In this document: positions 57,550-64,000 of the stretch, piece by piece | How the letters are laid out: every line of letters starts with the position of its first letter | How positions within the stretch are numbered: the first letter of the stretch is position 1 | Assembly (NCBI GenBank): GCA_029237695.1 | Contig: CM055266.1 | Location: forward strand, 12,789,805 to 12,853,804 | Direction: 5' to 3' | Origin: Conchocele bisecta | Taxonomy: Eukaryota > Mollusca > Bivalvia > Lucinida > Thyasiridae | Length of the DNA: 64,000 nt | Program-made: the position numbers and the translations under genes | The notes under the pieces: generated by a model | Database searches by the model: none | The model's input: the letters and a program-made list of their open reading frames with translations, nothing else | Told to the model about the DNA's origin: nothing

Positions 57550-59335
57550 CATAATATAGATTGAATAGCGAACAGCATGTGCCATTATCATACTGTCACA
57601 ATCTGGCGTTACGCTGGTCTCAAATGTATTTCGGTACATTTTGTCAGTCAACGTCACAAATTAGCTGCCAGGTGCAGACTGAAGTCTGTTTGTAGAAAGA
57701 TCTGCCAGCTTCCATGCGCCAATAAAGCAACTAAAACTCAAAACATTTGCAACGCTTGCAAAATCGGTGACATTTACGAGTCCACAGCGAATGCCAAAGG
57801 AACTAGTAGCAGAACGGAATGTATTTGGACAGCTCGTTTCCATTGCACTCAGGAACAACATTGACATGGCTAAGGTCTTCAGTTACCCGTTAGGTCCAGT
57901 TCCATGGTCGCTTGCAACAGCTGATGGATCACCGGCAAGGACTGACAAAGCGAAATTGATGCACCAACTGGAAGGGCAGACGCATATGGTTTACAGGCCT
58001 CCGCTAGAATAGGTGAGCTACATCATTGACGGAAATGCAATTCTACATATGCAAACTGCTTTGCCCAACACATTTGCAGATTTGGCGGAGAGTCTATATC
58101 ACCAAATGCCGAAAGCAGAACGCGTGGATTTTGTAACAAACACGTACCATCCTCTGTCAATTAAAACCAATGAACGACAACGAAGAGGTACCACAAATAC
58201 CTACTTGATCAAGGGACCGCTGACAGATGTTCCACGTAACTGGAAGCAGTCCTCTCGAACGATGTCAACAAGACACAATTGTGAAAACTCCTACTTAATG
58301 AATTGATGCAAGATAAATACACACACAAGGTGAAGGGAAGCACAATTGTGTTTGTGTGTGAAACCAAATGCGTCAAATTACTAGTATGTATGGCATATCA
58401 ACACACACTGACGAAATAGAAGAACTGAATTCGTCACAAGAGGAAGCAGACACACGACTGGTATTGCATTGTTTGCACCATGCATCGCATTTATCGGAGA
58501 ACAATACAATTGTTGTCAGATCTCCAGATACCGACGTGTTTGTACTGTTACTCAGGTATACACAGCTGGTGAAACAGCGTGTGCTGTTTGACACCGATGT
58601 CGGCAACAAACGACGACTGCTTGACATACACGGTATCATTGCTGAGGTTGGTACGCAGCTGTGTTTGGCATTGCCAGCACTTCATGCATTCATCGGCTGT
58701 GACAGCACGAGTGCTTTCGTTCGTCGTGGAAAGGTGTCACCGCTAAAACTACTTCAGAAGCACCCAGAATTCATTGATACATTCATGCAGTTGGGTTTGT
58801 CCCCTTCTGTAGAACCACAACTCTTCGAAGACCTTGTGTGTGTCTGATGTACAGGAGTACTAGTACGAGTATTAGTATTAGTATTACAGACATAAACAAA
58901 CTGCGCATGGAGCTATTCCTGCAAAAGTTCAGTCCAAAGTCAGGAGAGATGCTGTCAAGTTACAATGGCGCTGATCTTAGCATTCTGCCACCATGCAGGT
59001 CATCGTTGAGAATGTATATAATGAGAGCTAATCACCAAACCCTCATTTGGTGCAGCACTGACCAATCGAATGCATGCATACCGCCACCAAATAGCCGTAG
59101 GTGGGAGATCATAAACGGAACACTAGAGTGCAAATGGACAGAGGGGGATTACCTGCCAACTGAAATGATAGATCTACTGGTAGAAGAAGAGGAAGAAGTG
59201 GATACGGTGGATGTTGATGAAACAAATGCCCATGAGCCCGACAGCTTACTAGATAGCATGTGCAGTAAGCATAAGAAAAACAGGAACTATAGTTTGCACA
59301 TGTTTCATGAGCACATGCATGTATATTTTCCATAG
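57550..59335 (+). pseudogene. Intronless fragment of a multicopy gene with nuclease-like acidic motifs
   Basis: Blocks: 57767-58012 (MAKVFSYPLGPVPWSLATAD), stop TAG at 58010, 58013-58250 (IIDGNAILHMQTALP), frame changes and a stop near 58255-58370, 58368-58847 (SQEEADTRLVLHCLHHA, VVRSPDTDVFVLLL, FIGCDSTSAFVRRGK), then 58838-59335 (WCSTDQSNACIPPP). The spaced Asp/Glu residues (IDGN, EEADT, SPDTD, GCDST) resemble PIN/FEN-type nuclease cores, a pattern call only. The family occurs in many copies in invertebrates, but I cannot name its function. No intron signals are needed to link the blocks, unlike the gene at 16885-19649. Confidence 0.6.
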
Positions 59336-59660
59336 TTACAATTTATAAATACCGTATGGGAAGAGATGTGTGGCAATACATGTGCTACCATTGAAATGGA
59401 GTGGGTGGGGTAATTAAATATGCAAAATAATTGCTTTAAAGGACCGGACGGTCCTAAATTCTACTTAAATGCAAAGTATTGCTATAAAAATCTCTCAAAA
59501 CCTGCAAAAAAACAGCAGTTTCCGTGTTTAATTTTGTCACATTTTTACAAAAAGTGTGATTTTTTAATATGGCAAAATGTTGCTGGGTGGTATACTTCAA
59601 AATGGTGCAATACACTCGTAATTGATTATAGTTATCAGAAAAATATTTCTGCTTATGTAC

Positions 59661-59672
59661 AGGGGGGGGGGT

Positions 59673-59715
<43 letters not shown>

Positions 59716-59718
59716 CGG

Positions 59719-59763
<45 letters not shown>
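59661..59763. repeat. Poly(G) tract, about 100 bp
   Basis: Almost pure G with single T, C and A interruptions. All coding frames here are polyglycine or polyproline artefacts. It ends a few bases before the 18-bp direct repeat. Assembly error in length is likely. Confidence 0.95.
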
Positions 59764-59764
<1 letters not shown>

Positions 59765-60159
59765 GGGGTTTCCATATTTGGCCCATGGTCTGAGGCGATT
59801 CTCATATGCTGTCACAACAAGTTTTTTTGTTTTTTCCAGTAATAAAAATGATTGAAAGTAAAAAATAGGCAGACGAGAATTTTTGTTTAGCGCACAGTAA
59901 GGGTTAACTTCTTGAATTGTAAGATGCACATGTATTATATTATTGTACGGTTTGTGGGGGATGGCTCCCCGACCTACCACAGACCTATTACGGGGAGAAT
60001 AAAAATATGTCTAAACTGAAAAAAAATAAAAAAATATATATATTTTATTATCTGGTAACATTTTATGCTAGCCAATAATAAAACAATTTTTGTTGACAAG
60101 AACTCCGACTTGTTTACGTTACGTGTCTGATTAGTCTGACGTCGTTCGGTAACGTCATG

Positions 60160-60475
60160 TGATATCGTTCGCTGGGTGTCCTACTTAGATAGGTACCACT
60201 GTAACAATAAATAGCAGCTCTATGCGAAGCTTGTGCCCTCGCTGTCCGCCTTGATAATACTAAAAAGGTCCTCGATGACCTTGACCTTGGGCGGTCGTAC
60301 TGGCAGCCTTGATAATGAAATAAGGACTTTAACATTATTGCCTTACAACATTTTCTTATTACAAACAAAGTGAACATAAGTCCTCAATGACCTTGACATT
60401 GGGCGGTCGGATGTGGGTAGCATGCATAACAAAGCACGATCACATTGTGGCCAAATATTATCATAATCGCTGAAG
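60160..60475. repeat. Duplicated block with GACCTTGAC(C/A)TTGGGCGGTCG
   Basis: TCCTCGATGACCTTGACCTT and TCCTCAATGACCTTGACATT are followed by GGGCGGTCG at about 60268-60297 and 60381-60409. The stretch just before is a foldback-family fragment (60045-60165). Confidence 0.7.
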
Positions 60476-62034
60476 CGGTTCGTGAGTTTTTGATAAATGA
60501 AAGTTGTTACTATGCATGTACGTACGTACGCAGTGTGCTATATCCCCGCTTGCCTATGAACGAACTACAATCATTGCCATATAAATGAAACGCAATGGGG
60601 TCCCCATGGTGTACGGTTTAGACGTGAATACATAGCCCACCACGTTCACGTTCAGCAGTTCTCTGTCAAAACATCGACGAAGTGATAAGCGCCCGGCCAT
60701 GTAGAATATATTTGTAATTGAAGGACCTCTCATCGCATGGTGCAGTGCGTACAACTGTACCTTCACGTGCAGCATATGAATGCATATATATATTATTTGG
60801 TGGCCAGTTATAAAATTCATTTACGAGGGGTGTTCAACACTTAATTTTCCAACACATACATGATCCCAATACAATGACATTACATTATAGGCGAATAGTA
60901 TTAGACATAAAATCGCCAAAGATCGGAAAAATCTAAGCCAAAGCTGAATTGTTCAGTCCCCACGAATCCCACTGGAGCCAGAATGCCAACACAATATGTA
61001 AGAGTTACATTTTCTTCACAACATATATGAATTGATTTTAATTGTCTTGGGAGTTACATTCACTATTATTAAATAGTTACATTCACTATAATTATTAAAG
61101 CTTCAATAATGTTATATTTGAAATAATATGGCGTCCAAGATGGCCGCACAAACTCGAAAACGTTGTCCAATAATTGAATATGCATACAGGAGGCCGCATC
61201 CAGCATGTTGAGCCCGCCTGCCTAGTTGCTTGCAGTTGCTTGTCCGAGGGTTTATTGATAGTCCCAATATGTAATGATCGTATCATGGTGTATTTATGTG
61301 GTTAGATATACATATATATGGTACGTTTAAGTCAAATTTCGTAAAACCGTTAAGGCAATGTACTTTGATATTGACATTGTATAGGAAGGCCAAATGTATG
61401 GTTCAAGGAATCATGTATGGATAGTAACAAAAAGAAGGTTGACGTTTCATGTTGACACGACTTTGCGTTGCACATCTACGTATAATGTAGTTGAAAAACA
61501 AACTTAGAAATGTTCTAAACGTTATAACACAATCTGATTATGATTGGAGAGTTATAAGTGATGCACATATCGGACGGACCCTCCCACGGGCGGACGTACA
61601 TGTGACATCATGACCACTATGTCCCGCTTTCCACGATGGGCTCGACAAGCAATTACTTTAGCATATGTCTATCTTCTGGAAATTATTCATATTAACTATA
61701 AATTTGATGAAATAAAACATATTGCAAAGCAGTATGTAAGATCCATCTAATTCAACATGGCCTCCAATGTGACACAACCTGCCAATTTGCCTAATATATA
61801 ATATATCAGTAACAAACGGTCTATAATGCTTCAGAATTATCTTCCATTTACCGTAATTACATTTATACACGAGTAAATTGTAGACATAACGTATACATTT
61901 CATGCGAAATAACTAATTATTTGTGAGGATTAATGTGAAGTGTTGCATGCCAGCCTATATGTGTATGCATATATGCCTATTTTCAATTGTTTATATTATG
62001 ATATTGTCAGATCTTATAGTTTAAGATATATATA
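60476..62034. other. AT-rich DNA, no gene recognised
   Basis: Only short frames without domain or splice context. AAGATGGCCGCACAAACTCG at 61137 is a lone relative of the GGCCGCC palindromic repeats. Confidence 0.45.
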
Positions 62035-62260
62035 CAGTCGAGCACCAGTACCTCGAATATCAATATCTCGATGATATCCCCTATCTCGATGATTTGCTAA
62101 AGTCCCGAATTATATCCTTATTTGTTTAATATAAATATTATCTACTATCTCGAACATGCCCTATCTCGTATATGTTCAATATCTCGACTATTCATTATGT
62201 TCCCTTTTTATAAATAATACATTAAACATCACTTTACTATCTCGATCACATAAACGCTTG
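62035..62260. mobile_element. Tigger/pogo-like element end
   Basis: Directly after TA it starts CAGTCGAGCACCAGTACCTC and then repeats TATCTCGATGAT(A/T)-type blocks (five or more TATCTCGA). This is the style of Tigger/pogo terminal regions. No transposase or opposite end was found, so it is a solo or truncated end. Confidence 0.6.
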
Positions 62261-62539
62261 GGTAAATCACCTATTATCAAACAAAACTAAATAAATTCAC
62301 ACCTGTCTCAAGTTTCTTTGCTTAATTGGTCCACCTCGATTTGTTTCCGTGTTTGAAACGATTCATTAAGCCTATCACGCTGGTCATTTAAGCAATTCAC
62401 TGAGAGTTGTGACGCCACCTGTTGGGTAGTTTACTACCTTTGGTCATTAATTAATTGGTGATTAAAATTCGTCAGTAGATTAATTAATTTGGAAGACAAA
62501 GACCGACAGATAAGTATTACACGAAAGGCACGACAAAGC

Positions 62540-63024
62540 CTGGAATCATTATATCAAGAAATCCAACGAACTGGAACAATATACCAGAATAAATAGCATA
62601 CGATTGAACGGACCAGGTCTACCAATTGAAGATACCAAGGAAACTGCTGCACAGACCACGACCACGGCTGTAGGTCTGCTGAACAGTAAAATGGGCCTTA
62701 ACATAACTGAAAAGGAAATAGACATCGCACACGCACATATAATTGGGCTCATGCGCAGAGGTGAACCACGAGGGATTATGTAAAATTTACATCTCGTCTG
62801 TCTAAGATTGCAGCGTTGAAAGATAGGCGGACTAAACTACGTGATACCGGCATTTTTTACAGGAGGATCTAACTCGGTTGAACGCAAAGGTCCTCAAAGC
62901 GGTACGAGAAAGCCCAGAAACCGAAGCTGCGTGGACTTTTGAAGGCCAAATTTATGCCTATGACAAGGCAAATGGCAATGTAAACAAAATCAATTTTGAA
63001 GAATACGAACATTGGCTTCATTAG
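62540..63024 (+). pseudogene. LINE ORF1-like fragment
   Basis: Blocks in shifting frames: RLNGPGLPIEDTKETAAQTT, SKMGLNITEKEIDIAHAH, then another frame (FTSRLSKIAALKDRR, LRDTGIF), then a third (LNAKVLKAVRESPETEAAWT, ending at TAG 63022). The order of a helical segment, ITEKEIDIAH, RGIM and the SRLSKIAALKDRR block resembles the RNA-binding domain of L1-type ORF1 proteins, which coat the retrotransposon RNA. At least three frame breaks. It may belong to the same LINE family as 54776-56725. Confidence 0.55.
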
Positions 63025-63564
63025 ACACCTACCTATCCTTAGTATAATAGTTTTGCTCGACACCATGGCCATACCGTCAAACATCGTCTCTCGTTTAATA
63101 ACGTCATAAGCACGTGACGTGACGTCATGACGTCATAATATGTGCACTGACGTACAAGTCATCACGGAACATATTGGTGAAAGTTTCAATAATTTATCAC
63201 TTTCCGTTTTCTGCTCCCACTCAATTTAACTTACACCCGTAAACGTAAATGTGACGGCAAAATGTGACATTTTACGGCGACGTTAGACAATTTGAATCGT
63301 CGTTTTCCCGACGTCGTTTGTCGCTTTTCACGACGTTGTCATTAAGCCCGGTTTTCGTATGGCGCGGCCCATTTATATTTTTACGTTATATATACATTTA
63401 TCTCATTCAAATGAAATTTTCAATTTTATACGCTATGCAGACATTAATAAATGTAGTAATTTTGAAAATCGACAGGATGCAGTTGTCATAAAACATCAGT
63501 TTGTCAGTTCATGTCGTATATATTTGGGCACTTGCCTGAGAACAGGAAAAATGGCGAACGAACG

Positions 63565-63780
63565 GTGTTGACTCAGATCAGAGTGTACATCCATACACTC
63601 TGGTCTGGCTGAGCGCTGTTCAGCTCGCTAGTCATGTGTTAATTACGTAGATCCTGATCAAACTGTGAATCCGCACATTCGGAACGGGGTCTGCGCTACT
63701 CAGCGCGTCAGTCATGTGCGAATGGCGTTCTGATCAGACTGTGCATTTGTACACTCAGATCGGGTTCTGCTATATCAAGA
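63565..63780. repeat. Repeated GATCAG/GTGTACAT blocks with TGATCAG motif
   Basis: CAGATCAGAGTGTACATCC, CTGATCAAACTGTGAATCC and CTGATCAGACTGTGCATTTG recur at about 70-bp spacing with GTCAGTCATGTG between. Same short motif family as at 7580 and 34840. The remaining 220 bp to the window end show nothing recognisable. Confidence 0.65.
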
Positions 63781-64000
63781 GCGTGAACCAATCAATACAA
63801 TAATCTTCCCAGTTCGTGGATATTGGCTTATGTCAAAATATATTCGTACATACGATGGTATGACTCCATACTGACTATCAATGCTCTAGGACCCATTTGT
63901 TTAGCAGACATCCAATTATGGTTTTATATATGTCGATATATATATATGCATGTATGTCCGAGTTAACAAACCGCTTATATACACTCCATGTGATACTGAA

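Noticed and set aside
59420..59980. Polyglycine and polyproline proteins
   Set aside because: They are translations of the G homopolymer.

Overview
The window looks like nuclear DNA of a marine invertebrate, most likely a bivalve mollusc. It is AT-rich, intron-bearing and dense in small inverted-repeat elements, SINE-like copies, minisatellites and short dispersed motifs. The taxon call is inference from sequence style. No rRNA, complete tRNA, CRISPR array or bacterial operon was seen.

Layout. 1-15300 is repeat-rich DNA without a supportable host gene: tandem repeats, MITEs, a SINE-like insertion with target duplication, and a 1.83-kb element with two apparently identical 473-bp direct repeats. 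15310-20305 is a roughly 5-kb element with related inverted ends. It carries a broken, intron-containing minus-strand gene of an unnamed multicopy family and holds a nested hairpin element built from about 30 TCCTAATTAGGA palindromes. 20300-28150 holds more MITEs and SINE-like copies, and a GC-rich coding fossil at 27.04-27.86 kb.

28173-53729 holds the 3' part of a host plus-strand gene. Eight exons keep one frame through matching splice phases. They encode a single transmembrane helix and a short tyrosine-containing tail. A 22-nt microexon plus 44-nt exon cassette is present twice, inside a tandem duplication. The large intron between 34776 and 53129 contains a fossil Maverick/Polinton (adintovirus-like) element at about 36393-49998 with roughly 150-bp inverted ends. 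The element carries a SAP-like ORF, protein-primed DNA polymerase B, several structural-type genes, a capsid candidate, a packaging ATPase and a retrovirus-type integrase. The polymerase has several breaks and a lost catalytic Asp, the integrase has lost its Glu region, and several other genes carry stops or frameshifts. The element should be inactive. The ATPase and three small ORFs remain open.

After the host stop codon come a 5'-truncated LINE (54.78-56.73 kb), a decayed intronless fragment of a second multicopy gene (57.55-59.34 kb) between 18-bp direct repeats and next to a roughly 100-bp G tract, a Tigger/pogo-like end, and a LINE ORF1-like fossil (62.54-63.02 kb). Two internal empty-site comparisons directly show insertion and target duplication.
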